Shown: piece by piece, positions 8,016-16,659 of the stretch | Layout: the number at the start of each line of letters is the position of its first letter | How positions within the stretch are numbered: position 1 is the first letter of the stretch | DNA from: Fertoeibacter niger | Lineage (GTDB): Bacteria; Pseudomonadota; Alphaproteobacteria; Rhodobacterales; Rhodobacteraceae | NCBI RefSeq assembly: GCF_009380135.2 | Contig: NZ_WHUT02000001.1 | Span: 124,001 to 188,000, forward strand | Length of the DNA stretch: 64,000 bases | Reading direction: 5' to 3' | The notes under the pieces: model-generated | Told to the model about the DNA's origin: nothing | What the model saw: the letters and a program-made list of their open reading frames with translations, nothing else | The model's database searches: none | Program-made: the position numbers and the translations under genes

Positions 8016-8771
8016 CTATTTGCCGGGCTTTGGCAATGACACCACATTCGCCTCGCGCGGTTCGTCGAAATCATAGCCCAGCGTGGGCAGGATTTCGCGC
8101 AGGTCAGCCTCCAGCCGCTTGATCTGCTCATGGCTGGTGCGCTCGTCGGCCTCGATATCCTGCATCCAGCGGCGCAGGGCGTCGCAGGTCTGGCGGGCCA
8201 GGGTGATGCGTTCCGACAGGCCCTGCACCTCTTCCTGCCGCTGTTTCAGGAACATTTTCGCCCGCGCCACCCGTTCGTCCGAATAGGTGCGCGCCAGTTC
8301 GCGCGATTCGAAGCTCATCTGCGCAGCCAGTTGCAGCAGTTCGGGTTCCAGATGCCCAAGGTCGGGGTGTTTGCGCAGCAGATCCATCCGGCTGCGCAGC
8401 GCGTCAAACTCGCCTGACAGCGCGAACACCCCGGCGCGGTCGCCGGCATGGGCGGTGGAATAGGCGCGGCGCACATCCTCCATCGAGATCTGGAAACTGC
8501 GGTGGCTGCGCTCCAGCCGGGCCATGCGGGCATTGGCGGGCAGGAAAAAGCACATGAGCAGCAAGAGCGCGGTCAGCGCCACCTGCACCCACATGCCCGC
8601 CATCGGCAGCGCGGCCCCGCCGAAGGTCAGCACCAGATCGGGCCAGGGCAGCCACCCCACCGCCGCCATGAGCGTGGCCGCCAGCAGCGCCAGCGCCAGA
8701 CCCACCAGCAGATACAGCGCCAGGGCCTGCATCATCCGCTGCGCCTGCCGCCAAAGGGAATCATTGAACAT
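8016..8771 (-). CDS. Two-TM coiled-coil protein conserved in Rhodobacterales, function unknown
   Basis: This 251-residue protein starts at ATG 8771 (MFNDSLWRQAQRMMQ). The longer frame upstream encodes an unlikely N-terminus. Two hydrophobic segments occupy about residues 16-40 (LALYLLVGLALALLAATLMAAV) and 58-77 (WVQVALTALLLLMCFF). The rest is charged and helical with probable coiled coil around ERSHRSFQISMEDVRRAY and RAKMFLKQRQEEVQGLSERI. Relatives are sometimes labelled DNA repair protein without a recognisable repair domain. I would leave the function open: a membrane-anchored helical cytoplasmic protein. Confidence 0.7.
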   Translation of the reverse strand: MFNDSLWRQAQRMMQALALYLLVGLALALLAATLMAAVGWLPWPDLVLTFGGAALPMAGMWVQVALTALLLLMCFFLPANARMARLERSHRSFQISMEDVRRAYSTAHAGDRAGVFALSGEFDALRSRMDLLRKHPDLGHLEPELLQLAAQMSFESRELARTYSDERVARAKMFLKQRQEEVQGLSERITLARQTCDALRRWMQDIEADERTSHEQIKRLEADLREILPTLGYDFDEPREANVVSLPKPGK

Positions 8772-8927
8772 GCCGCCACCCCTGCAAAACAGGATTAACC
8801 ATTTGGAAAGGCGCGGAAAATAGCAATGAAATTCGCAGACTTTTGCCAAAATTGCCATTGAAAACAGGCAGATACCCGTGATTGACGCGGGGCGGGAAAC
8901 AATGTTCAACCGCCGGTTTTGCGCGGC

Positions 8928-9290
8928 TCAGAACCGCCAGGTCAGGATGACATGCGCCGCAAACATCCACAGCGCCAGCACCCCGGCGATTCCCGCCACG
9001 ATCACCCAGCGCGCCCAACGTGCGTGACGCAGGTTCAGCATGCCAGCGGCGGCCAGCAGGGCAACCAGCGTCACAAAGATCAGGTTGGTATCGTCAGGGC
9101 GCAGCGGCAGGATGGAACGCAAGGCCGCAGCCAGCGGCCCGGCGGCCAGCGCCAGACCCAGCACCGCCAGCAGCCCCAGCGCCCGCAGGCGGAACCCGGG
9201 CTGGCAAAGCCCCAGCACCACCAAAGCCAACCCGCCACCAAAGCCGCACAGCGCACCGCCCAGCACAAGGATCAGCAACGCCTCATTCAT
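8928..9290 (-). CDS. Small integral membrane protein of unknown function
   Basis: This 120-residue, strongly hydrophobic protein has four predicted membrane helices (LLILVLGGALCGFGGGLALVV, ALGLLAVLGLALAAGPLAAAL, NLIFVTLVALLAAAGML, WVIVAGIAGVLALWMFAAHVI) and a short hydrophilic loop RSILPLRPDDTN. It is the last gene of the alr-mlaE-mlaF operon, its ATG 3 bases after the mlaF stop, so co-translation is likely. No family is recognised. Position suggests a link with the Mla-type lipid transporter, but nothing in the sequence proves it. Confidence 0.7.
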   Translation of the reverse strand: MNEALLILVLGGALCGFGGGLALVVLGLCQPGFRLRALGLLAVLGLALAAGPLAAALRSILPLRPDDTNLIFVTLVALLAAAGMLNLRHARWARWVIVAGIAGVLALWMFAAHVILTWRF

Positions 9291-9293
9291 CGC

Positions 9294-10040
9294 TCAACGC
9301 ACCGAGGCAATGGGCCCTTCGGCACGGCCATGGATGAACTGCTGCACATAAGGGTCTGATGTCGCATCCATATCTGCCACCGGCCCTGTCCAGCGGATCA
9401 GCCCGCCATGCAGCATCGCCACATTGTCGGCAATCGCGCGCACCGAAGTCATGTCATGCGTGATGGTCATGGCTGTGGCCCCCATTTCCACCACGATCTC
9501 GCGGATCAATTCGTTGATCACCCCGGCCATGATCGGGTCAAGGCCCGTGGTCGGCTCGTCGAAAAAGATGATCTCGGGCTCGGCGGCAATCGCCCGGGCC
9601 AGACCCACGCGTTTCTGCATGCCGCCCGACAGTTCGCCGGGCAACTGGTCGGCGACCTCAGGCCGCAGGCCCACGCGGCGCAGCTTTTCGATGGCAATCT
9701 CGCGCGCCTCGGCCTTGGGGCGTTTCCTGGCCCCGCGCAGCAGGCGGAAGGCCACGTTTTCCCAGACTTTCAGCGAGTCAAACAGCGCGCCGCCCTGAAA
9801 CAGCATGCCAAAGCGCGCCAGAAAGGCATCGCGTTCGGCGTGCGCCACATCCTCGCCATCCAGCGTGATGCGGCCCGCGTCCGGGCTCACCAGCCCCAGC
9901 ACGCATTTCAAAAGCACCGATTTGCCGGTGCCCGACCCGCCGATGATGACCATCGACGACCCACGCGCAATCTGCAGGTCCACGCCGCGCAGCACGCGGT
10001 TGGCCCCGAACGTCTTTTCCACCCCGGTCAGCGCGATCAT
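9294..10040 (-). CDS. mlaF: ABC transporter ATPase of the Mla/Ttg2 lipid-transport type
   Basis: This is the ATP-binding subunit of an MlaFE-type transporter, which moves phospholipids between the membranes. The 248-residue protein has Walker A GGSGTGKS (34-41), the Q-loop FQGGALFDSL, the signature LSGGMQKR (137-144), Walker B IIFFDEPTTGLDP and the switch histidine in THDM. The FQGGALFDSLKVWENV and SGGMQKRVGLARA stretches are typical of MlaF rather than other ABC ATPases. Its ATG overlaps the mlaE stop (ATGA at 10037-10040). The MCE-domain MlaD partner and MlaB/C are not in this window. Confidence 0.92.
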   Translation of the reverse strand: MIALTGVEKTFGANRVLRGVDLQIARGSSMVIIGGSGTGKSVLLKCVLGLVSPDAGRITLDGEDVAHAERDAFLARFGMLFQGGALFDSLKVWENVAFRLLRGARKRPKAEAREIAIEKLRRVGLRPEVADQLPGELSGGMQKRVGLARAIAAEPEIIFFDEPTTGLDPIMAGVINELIREIVVEMGATAMTITHDMTSVRAIADNVAMLHGGLIRWTGPVADMDATSDPYVQQFIHGRAEGPIASVR

Positions 10041-10819
10041 TGCGAAAACATCAGCGAGGTGAGCAGGAAGTTCGCGGCCAGTATCAGCACCGATGCCGTG
10101 GCCACGGCGGTCTTGGTCGCCGCCCCCACGCCCTGCGCCCCGCGCCCTGACCGCATGCCCTGATAGCAGCCGATCAGCGTGGCGATAAACCCAAAGGCCG
10201 CCCCCTTGACAAGCGATGATGCGATATCGGGCAGGGTCAGGAAATCCACCGTGTTCTGGATATAGCCAGCGCGGTTGAAACCCAGTTGCCCGGTGGCCAC
10301 CATGAACCCCCCCATCACGCCGATGATATCGCCGATGCCCACCAGCAGCGGCACCGTCAGCGTGCCGGCCAGCACACGCGGAATCGTCAGGTATTTCATC
10401 GGGTTGGTAGACAAAGTGACCAAGGCATCAATCTGTTCGGTGACTTTCATCGTGGCAATTTCCGCCGCGATCGAGGATGTGACCCTTGCCGCCACCATCA
10501 GCCCCACCAGCACCGGCCCAAGTTCGCGCACCATGCCGATGGCCACAATTTGCGGCACCACCGCCTCGGCGTTGAAGCGCGAGCCGCCGGAATAGATCTG
10601 CAAGGCCAGCGCGCCGCCGGTGAACACCGCCGTCAGCCCCACCACCGGCAGGCTGAACCAGCCGATCTGCACCAGCGCCTGCCCGCATTCGCGCAGGTAG
10701 AACGGGCGGCGCGGGGCCAGCACGAACACCTGGCCCGCAAAGATCACGATGCGGCCAAAGGACGCCAACAGCGCCAGAAAGGCCCGGCCAATCGCGGCCA
10801 GCGGTGATGTCAGCGTCAT
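10037..10819 (-). CDS. mlaE: ABC transporter permease of the MlaE family
   Basis: This 260-residue permease has the MlaE features: an N-terminal amphipathic segment ([23 protein letters not shown]), the core [47 protein letters not shown], and C-terminal hydrophobic helices. It forms the membrane part of the transporter whose ATPase is encoded immediately downstream. Its start overlaps the alr stop and its stop overlaps the mlaF start, both by ATGA, showing tight translational coupling. The linkage of alanine racemase with an Mla-type pair fits an envelope-maintenance operon, though a functional connection is not established. Confidence 0.93.
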   Translation of the reverse strand: MTLTSPLAAIGRAFLALLASFGRIVIFAGQVFVLAPRRPFYLRECGQALVQIGWFSLPVVGLTAVFTGGALALQIYSGGSRFNAEAVVPQIVAIGMVRELGPVLVGLMVAARVTSSIAAEIATMKVTEQIDALVTLSTNPMKYLTIPRVLAGTLTVPLLVGIGDIIGVMGGFMVATGQLGFNRAGYIQNTVDFLTLPDIASSLVKGAAFGFIATLIGCYQGMRSGRGAQGVGAATKTAVATASVLILAANFLLTSLMFSQ

Positions 10820-11865
10820 GCGCCCCGCCCCGCATAGCGCCGGGCATAGCGGGGGCCAAGGCCGGTCAGAATCTCGTATCCGATGCTGCCACCCGCCGCC
10901 GCCAGATCATCCACACCCTGATACGGCCCCAAGAGGTCAAGCGCATCGGGCACAGCCTCCAGATGGCTGACATCCACTGTGATCAGATCCATCGACACCC
11001 GGCCCACCAAGGGGCAGGGCACATCGCCCGCCCAGAAGGTCGCATTGCCCGACAGGCTGCGCAGCAGCCCGTCGGCATAGCCGCCCGACAAAGTGGCGAT
11101 CAGGGCAGGGGCCTCGGCCACATGGGCGCAGCCATAGCCTACCGCCTCGCCCGCCGCGACCTCGCGCAGCTGGATCACCGGCAGCGACAGGCTGACCACC
11201 GGATAGCCCGCGGCATGCGGCAAGCCACCGTAAAGCCCGATGCCGGGCCGTGTCAGGTCGAAATGAAATTCCGGCCCCAGCAGGATGCCCCCGGTGGCTG
11301 CAAGCGAGCGTGGCACGCCCACACCATCCGTCATCGCGTGAAATTCGACCAGCTGCGCCATGTTCAGCGGGTGATCCGGCTCATCCGCGCAGGCCAGATG
11401 GCTCATGACCAGTTCGGGCCCCGCGTCCAGCACAAGGGCCGCCACCGCCTCCCATTCCGCGCGTTCCAGCCCCAACCGGTTCATTCCGGTGTCCAATTGC
11501 AGGCCAAAACCATGTCCGGGCAAGGTTTCCAGATGCCGGGTGATCTGGTCGATGGAATTGAGCATCGGCGTCAGATCAAGGCTGCGGATCAATTCGGCAT
11601 CGCCCGCCATATGCCCGCCCAGCACCGCGATCTGCGGCCCGGGGCCAAGCGCCTGCCGCAGCGCCACGCCTTCTTCCGCCACGGCCACGAAGAACCGCCG
11701 CGCGCCTGCCTGCGCCAGCGCCCGCGCCACCCGCGCCACGCCAAGACCGTAAGCATCGGCCTTGACCACCGCCGCCGTCTGGGTGCCGGGGGCGGACAAT
11801 TGATCAAGCCCGCGCCAGTTGGCGGCAATGGCATCAAGGTCGATGGTGAGGGTAGCTGTGGCCAT
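10816..11865 (-). CDS. alr: Alanine racemase
   Basis: This PLP enzyme interconverts L- and D-alanine, supplying D-alanine for peptidoglycan. The 349-residue protein has the PLP lysine K35 in [12 protein letters not shown], and the C-terminal barrel motifs [14 protein letters not shown] and [16 protein letters not shown] characteristic of Alr. Length is normal for the family. It heads an operon whose next gene, mlaE, begins inside its stop codon. The 308-base region upstream is divergent to the MoxR gene and holds a dispersed repeat. Confidence 0.95.
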   Translation of the reverse strand: MATATLTIDLDAIAANWRGLDQLSAPGTQTAAVVKADAYGLGVARVARALAQAGARRFFVAVAEEGVALRQALGPGPQIAVLGGHMAGDAELIRSLDLTPMLNSIDQITRHLETLPGHGFGLQLDTGMNRLGLERAEWEAVAALVLDAGPELVMSHLACADEPDHPLNMAQLVEFHAMTDGVGVPRSLAATGGILLGPEFHFDLTRPGIGLYGGLPHAAGYPVVSLSLPVIQLREVAAGEAVGYGCAHVAEAPALIATLSGGYADGLLRSLSGNATFWAGDVPCPLVGRVSMDLITVDVSHLEAVPDALDLLGPYQGVDDLAAAGGSIGYEILTGLGPRYARRYAGRGA

Positions 11866-12173
11866 GGCCGTGTTTTGACAGCCGCGCGCGCAAGGTCAAG
11901 CGGAAAGGCACGGCTCTGGGCGGAGCCTTGCCCGGCCCCGGCCCGGGGGAGCCGCCCTCGGGGGCATCGAGCCCCCTTCGGGCGGCGTTGCCACGCGATG
12001 ACCTTGGCGCGTTGCGGATGGTGCCGATGGCGGAGGCCTCCGGCGGGGATACTTGAACCAGCAAGAAAACGGGGGTCGGTCGCCTTGTCCATTGGTCGCA
12101 TGCGCCCGATGCCTGCTTGACCCGCCCGGCCCGGCCCGCCACCCTGAACGCCAATGCGCAAAGGACCAGCCCC
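11866..12173. other. Divergent intergenic region between alr and the MoxR gene
   Basis: These 308 bases must hold the promoters of both divergent genes, but no convincing -35/-10 pair stands out. A GC-rich stretch (about 11930-11985) contains overlapping C/G inverted repeats that can fold. The dispersed GGAGGCCTCC repeat lies at 12032-12070. A ribosome binding site AAGGA at 12161-12165 precedes the MoxR start. Confidence 0.5.
12032..12070 (-). repeat. Dispersed intergenic repeat, copy B (GGAGGCCTCC subtype)
   Basis: On the plus strand this copy reads GGAGGCCTCCGGCGGGGATA, then CTTGAACCAGCAAGAAAAC. It is the most diverged copy at the AGAAAA end. It is also the only copy not directly behind a gene end: it lies between the divergent alr and MoxR genes. 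Confidence 0.6.
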
Positions 12174-13085
12174 GTGACCGACATGCCCGACAGTATCGAC
12201 GCCGTGGAAACCTTGCTTGCCGGTCAGAATTACGTCGCCTCGCGCGCGCTGGCCACGGTGGTGTTTCTGGCCCTGCGGCTGGGTCGCCCGCTGTTTCTGG
12301 AGGGCGAGGCCGGCGTGGGCAAGACCGAGATCGCCAAGGCCATCGCCACCGGCCTTGGCCGCCGGCTGATCCGGCTGCAATGCTATGAAGGCCTTGATGC
12401 GGCGCAGGCGGTCTATGAATGGAATTTCGCCGCCCAGATGATCGCCATCCGCACCGCCGAAGCCGGGGGCGGTGCTGATCGCAACGCGCTGAAGGCGGAA
12501 CTCTTCACCGAGCAATACCTGATCGAACGCCCGCTGTTGCAGGCCATGCGCCCGCAGCCCGGCGGGGCCCCGGTGCTGCTGATTGACGAGCTGGACCGCA
12601 CGGATGAGCCTTTCGAGGCGTTTCTGCTGGAGGCGCTTTCTGAATTTCAGGTCACGATCCCCGAAATCGGGCCGATCATCGCGCCCGAACCGCCCATCGT
12701 CATCCTCACCTCCAACCGCACGCGCGAGGTGCATGACGCGCTGAAGCGCCGTTGCCTCTATCACTGGGTCGATTACCCCAGCTTCGCGCGCGAAATCGAA
12801 ATCCTCGCCGCCCGCGCGCCCGAAGCCACCGAAAGCCTCAGCCGCGAGGTGGTGGCTTTCGTGCAGCGGCTGCGCAGCGAGGATCTTTTCAAGAAACCCG
12901 GCGTCGCCGAAACCATCGACTGGGCGAAATGCCTGCTGGCGCTGGACGTGATCAGCCTCTCGCCCGAGGTGATCGCCGACACGCTGGGCGCGATCCTGAA
13001 ATACCAGGATGACATCCAGAAAATCCAGGGCTCGGCGGCCAAGAAGCTGCTGGATGACGTGCGCCGCGAACTGGCCCCGGCATGA
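12174..13085 (+). CDS. MoxR-family AAA ATPase, CoxD-like
   Basis: MoxR ATPases act as chaperones in maturing metal enzymes. The 303-residue product has Walker A GEAGVGKTEIAKA, Walker B VLLIDELDRTDEP, sensor SNRTREVHDALKRRCLYHW and the typical ending KLLDDVRRELAPA. GTG 174 of this kilobase (12174) is preferred because AAGGA lies 8 bases upstream; ATG 12183 is a close alternative, and the longer frame from 12117 lacks a site. It is followed by a VWA-domain gene, then XdhC and molybdopterin-binding genes, matching the coxD-coxE accessory set for CO-dehydrogenase-type molybdenum hydroxylases. No structural subunits are here. Confidence 0.88.
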   Translation: MTDMPDSIDAVETLLAGQNYVASRALATVVFLALRLGRPLFLEGEAGVGKTEIAKAIATGLGRRLIRLQCYEGLDAAQAVYEWNFAAQMIAIRTAEAGGGADRNALKAELFTEQYLIERPLLQAMRPQPGGAPVLLIDELDRTDEPFEAFLLEALSEFQVTIPEIGPIIAPEPPIVILTSNRTREVHDALKRRCLYHWVDYPSFAREIEILAARAPEATESLSREVVAFVQRLRSEDLFKKPGVAETIDWAKCLLALDVISLSPEVIADTLGAILKYQDDIQKIQGSAAKKLLDDVRRELAPA

Positions 13086-13098
13086 GCGCGCCTTTCTT

Positions 13099-13154
13099 CA
13101 TTTTCTGTCTCTAAATATCCCCGGGGGGTCCGGGGGGCAGGCAGCCCCCCGGCG
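13099..13154 (+). repeat. Dispersed intergenic repeat, copy C (C/G-hairpin subtype)
   Basis: CATTTTCTGTCTCTAAATAT is followed by CCCC and a G-rich/C-rich inverted repeat (GGGGGGCAGGCAGCCCCCC). It begins 13 bases after the MoxR stop codon and extends towards the VWA gene. It shares the CATTTTCTGTC-TAAATATCCCCG core with copies A and F but replaces GGAGGCCTCC with a stronger C/G hairpin, so it could end or attenuate transcription. Confidence 0.65.
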
Positions 13155-13171
13155 TTTGACAAAAGCACCGC

Positions 13172-14434
13172 ATGACCGAATACGCCCCTCTCGACATCCC
13201 CGACCAGGGCAAGCTGGCCCACAACATCACCCATTTCGCCCGGGCCCTGCGCAAGGCCGGGCTGGCGATCGGGCCGGGGCGGGTGATCGACGCCATCCGC
13301 GCGGTCGAGGCTGCGGGCTTTACCGAGAAGCGTGATTTCTACTGGGTGCTGCACGCCTGTTTCGTTTCCCGCCCCGAGCATCGCCCGGTGTTCCAGCAGA
13401 TTTTCCGGCTTTACTGGCGCGACCCGCGCTATCTGGAGCATATGATGGGCCTGATGCTGCCCGCCATCAAAGGCGTGCAGGAGGAACGCGCGGCGGCGGC
13501 GGCCGAAAAGCGCGCGGCCGAGGCGCTGCTGGACGGGGCCAACCGCGAGGTGCCGCAGCAACCCGAAGGCGAGGACGACGCCACGCAGATCGAGGTGGAT
13601 GCGTCGCGCACCATGTCGGCGCAGGAACGGCTGCGATCGCTCGACTTCGAGCAGATGTCGATCGCCGAGGTGGCCGAGGCCAAGCGCATGCTGGCGCGGC
13701 TGTCGCTGCCGGTGAAGCCGCTGGCTTCGCGCCGCATGCAGCCGGGCGGGGGCGGGCAGCCCGACGGGAGGGCCACGTTGCGCGCGGCGCTGCGGCGGGG
13801 TGGCGAGATCGCCCGCATTGCCCGCAAGAGCCCCAGCATCCGCTGGCCCAATCTGGTCGTGCTTTGCGACATATCCGGCTCGATGAGCCAGTATTCCCGC
13901 ATGGTGCTGCATTTCCTGCATGCGGTGGCCAACCGCAAGGGGCAGGGCTGGGCGCGGGTGCATGGCTTCACCTTTGGCACGCGGCTGACCAACATCACCC
14001 GCCATCTGCGGCAGCGCGATGTCGATGCGGCGCTGGCGGCGGCGGGGGCCGAGGCGCAGGATTGGTCGGGCGGCACGCGTATCGGGGCCAGCCTGCACGC
14101 CTTCAACCGCGACTGGTCGCGCCGGGTGCTGGGGCAGGGCGCGGTTGTCTTGCTGATCACTGACGGGCTGGACCGGGACGATGCCGGTGCGCTTTCGTGC
14201 GAAATGGAACGTCTGCACCTGTCGGCCCGCCGCCTGATCTGGCTGAACCCGCTCTTGCGGTGGGAGGGTTTTGCGCCCCGCGCCAGCGGCATCCGCGCGA
14301 TGATGCCGCATGTCGACAGTTTACGCGCGGGCCATTCCATCGCCTCGCTGGAGGCTTTGGGGCGCGCGATCTCCGACGGTGGCGATGCGGGCGAAAAGGC
14401 CCGGCTGATGCGGTTGATCGGCACCGACCGATAG
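13172..14434 (+). CDS. VWA-domain protein, CoxE-like
   Basis: This 420-residue protein has an N-terminal helical part (IPDQGKLAHNITHFARALRKAG), a charged middle with EERAAAAAEKRAAE, and a C-terminal von Willebrand A domain whose metal-binding MIDAS motif is DISGSMSQYSR (after LVVLC). The usual second MIDAS threonine and aspartate fit DWSGGTRIG and LLITDGLDRDD. Proteins of this type pair with MoxR ATPases; in carboxydotrophs CoxD and CoxE help install the copper-sulfur-molybdenum site. Its position 86 bases behind the MoxR gene supports such a pair. The target enzyme is not in the window. Confidence 0.87.
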   Translation: MTEYAPLDIPDQGKLAHNITHFARALRKAGLAIGPGRVIDAIRAVEAAGFTEKRDFYWVLHACFVSRPEHRPVFQQIFRLYWRDPRYLEHMMGLMLPAIKGVQEERAAAAAEKRAAEALLDGANREVPQQPEGEDDATQIEVDASRTMSAQERLRSLDFEQMSIAEVAEAKRMLARLSLPVKPLASRRMQPGGGGQPDGRATLRAALRRGGEIARIARKSPSIRWPNLVVLCDISGSMSQYSRMVLHFLHAVANRKGQGWARVHGFTFGTRLTNITRHLRQRDVDAALAAAGAEAQDWSGGTRIGASLHAFNRDWSRRVLGQGAVVLLITDGLDRDDAGALSCEMERLHLSARRLIWLNPLLRWEGFAPRASGIRAMMPHVDSLRAGHSIASLEALGRAISDGGDAGEKARLMRLIGTDR

Positions 14435-14556
14435 GGCACCGCAGCGCCGGAACAATCGTCATCGCCGCGCGTTATCTGATCTCAGGCCGTTCGTTATTGC
14501 ATAGCAGGGTGCAGGATGCGCAATCAGGCCGCCAGAATGACGCGAAAGGGTGTCCC

Positions 14557-16521
14557 ATGAAGAAACCGATCCGCAACCGCTTTGTCACCACGACGGCGGC
14601 CTTGTCCGTGGCGCTGGGTGCGATGCAGCCGCTGCCGCTGCTGGCGCAATCCGCCGAGGGCTGTGTGCCGACCGAAAACCAGCCATGCCCGCCCGAGGCG
14701 CAGGCCGCCGAACCCGAAGCCGCAGCCCCCGCAGCCGAGGGCGTGAACGAGGGCGACGCGGCGCCCGCACCCGAGGCTGTGGCACCAGAGCCTGCCCCGG
14801 AACCGGCCCCCGAAACCCCCGCCGATGCCCCGCCAGAGGCACCCGCCGACGCGCCCGTCGAAGTGCCCGCCGATACGCCGCCCGAGGCACCAGTTGAAGC
14901 CCCCGCCGAAGCCCCGGCGGAAGCCCCTGTCGAAGTTCCCGCCGATACGCCGCCCGAGGCGCCGGTAGAGGTGCCGGCAGAAGAACCTGCCGAAGCGCCG
15001 GTCGAAGTGCCGCAACCCGAAGCAGCACCCGAGGCCGCACCGGAACCGGTGCCCGAAGCAGCGCCAGAGGTGATGGAAGAACCGGCTACCGGCGCGGTTG
15101 ATCAACCGGCCCTGCGCTCGGATGAAATTCCCGCCCCGCTGGCGGATGAAGCGCCCGATGCTCCAGCTGCCGAACCGCCCGTCGCCGAACCGCCCGTCGC
15201 CGAAGCACCGCTCGACAACACGACCACCGATGATGCCGGCGGCGCCGAGGCTGAACCTTCGGCTGACGGGTCGGCAACCCAGGATGCAGACAAGACATCT
15301 GACAATGCGCCAGAACAAAGCGTGATCCCCAAACCCCGCGCAGAACAGGCGACGGATGACAACACCGCCGCGACCGGCGCGCAAGACCAGAACGCCGCAG
15401 CCGCACCCGATGCGCCTGCCGCCACGCCCACCGAGGCGGCGGTTGATACGCTGACCAACATCCTGCAAGGCGAAACCGGCACCGCCGCCGCCGCCGCCGC
15501 CGCTGATGGCACCGCCCCCGCCGAGGCCCCCGCCGCCACAGTCACCGATGTGACCGAGGCGGACACCCGCGCCAGCGACGAGGATTTTGCCGATGCCCCC
15601 GCCGCCGAGGCGAAAAAGAAAGGCGGCCTCAGCGATCTGGAGAAATTCGGTCTGGTGGCCCTTGGCGCGCTGGCCGTGGGCGCCGTGCTGAACAACCGCG
15701 ACAAGGTGGTGTCAAATTCCGGCGACCGCGTGGTGGTCGAACGTGACGACGGCAATTTTTATGTGCTGAAAGATGATGACACCCTGCTGCGCCAGCCTGG
15801 CAGCCGGGTCGAGACGCAGAATTTTGACGACGGCTCCACCCGCACGGTGGTGGATCGTGAGGATGGCAGCCGGATCATCACGATCCGCGATGCCTCGGGC
15901 CGGGTGCTGCGCCGCGCGCGGGTTGATCTGGATGGCAGCGAAACCCTGCTGATCGACGATCTGGCCCCGGTGCAGGAGGTGATCGTGGCCGATCTGCCGC
16001 CGCCCCCGGCGCAGCAACTGACCATTTCCACCGCCGATGACGGCCAGTCGCTGCGCGATGCCCTGGCCCAGATCGACGCCCGCGAACAGGATCGCGCCTA
16101 TTCCCTGCGCCAGATCCGCGACTTCCGCGAGGTGCGGGCACTTGCGCCCACCATCGACGTGGACAGCATCACCTTCGACACCGGATCGGCGGCAATTGCC
16201 GTGACCGAAGCGGAAAAGCTGGCCGATCTGGGCAACCTGATTGCCGGGCTGATCGCCGAGCGGCCGAACGAGCTGCTGCTGATCGAAGGCCATACCGATG
16301 CCGTGGGTTCCGCCGCCTCCAACCTCGCGCTGTCGGACCGGCGCGCGGAATCGGTGGCGCTGGCGCTGACCGAATACTTTGCCGTGCCGCCGGAAAACCT
16401 TGTGGTTCAGGGGTATGGCGAAAGCGATCTGCGCATCCCCACCGATGCCGCCGAACCCGCAAACCGCCGTGTCGCCGTGCGCCTGATCACGCCGCTGATG
16501 CAGCAGGCCGCACTGGACTGA
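14557..16521 (+). CDS. OmpA-family protein with a long Pro/Ala/Glu-rich linker
   Basis: The 654-residue product begins with a signal peptide (TTTAALSVALGAMQPLPLLAQ). A low-complexity Pro/Ala/Glu/Asp/Val stretch follows from about residue 45 to 330, with repeats of the type APVEVPADTPPE. Next come a hydrophobic segment FGLVALGALAVGAVL (about 362-376), a region of short DDG-containing beta repeats (RVVVERDDGNFYVLKDDD, TRTVVDREDGSRIITIRD) and a C-terminal OmpA peptidoglycan-binding domain (about 535-654; IEGHTDAVGSAASNLALSDRRAESV near 575-600). It probably links the outer envelope to the cell wall. ATG 14557 is chosen for the signal peptide; a longer in-frame opening lies upstream. It sits between the VWA and XdhC genes. 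Confidence 0.88.
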   Translation: MKKPIRNRFVTTTAALSVALGAMQPLPLLAQSAEGCVPTENQPCPPEAQAAEPEAAAPAAEGVNEGDAAPAPEAVAPEPAPEPAPETPADAPPEAPADAPVEVPADTPPEAPVEAPAEAPAEAPVEVPADTPPEAPVEVPAEEPAEAPVEVPQPEAAPEAAPEPVPEAAPEVMEEPATGAVDQPALRSDEIPAPLADEAPDAPAAEPPVAEPPVAEAPLDNTTTDDAGGAEAEPSADGSATQDADKTSDNAPEQSVIPKPRAEQATDDNTAATGAQDQNAAAAPDAPAATPTEAAVDTLTNILQGETGTAAAAAAADGTAPAEAPAATVTDVTEADTRASDEDFADAPAAEAKKKGGLSDLEKFGLVALGALAVGAVLNNRDKVVSNSGDRVVVERDDGNFYVLKDDDTLLRQPGSRVETQNFDDGSTRTVVDREDGSRIITIRDASGRVLRRARVDLDGSETLLIDDLAPVQEVIVADLPPPPAQQLTISTADDGQSLRDALAQIDAREQDRAYSLRQIRDFREVRALAPTIDVDSITFDTGSAAIAVTEAEKLADLGNLIAGLIAERPNELLLIEGHTDAVGSAASNLALSDRRAESVALALTEYFAVPPENLVVQGYGESDLRIPTDAAEPANRRVAVRLITPLMQQAALD

Positions 16522-16548
16522 CCTTACATCCGGTCATGCCTGACCTTC

Positions 16549-16580
16549 AGGCCCGCCCCCTTGCCCGGGGCGGGCCTTTT
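16549..16580 (+). terminator. Rho-independent terminator after the OmpA-like gene
   Basis: AGGCCCGCCCC (16549-16559) pairs perfectly with GGGGCGGGCCT (16567-16577) around a 7-base loop and is followed by TTT. It lies 28 bases after the stop codon, so the XdhC gene probably has its own promoter. Confidence 0.85.
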
Positions 16581-16659
16581 CAATGGCACCTTTTGCCTGT
16601 GGCCTCCCCGTTCAGGCTGCCGCATAATCCGCTCAACCCGAAGCAGCCGGAGTGACCCC

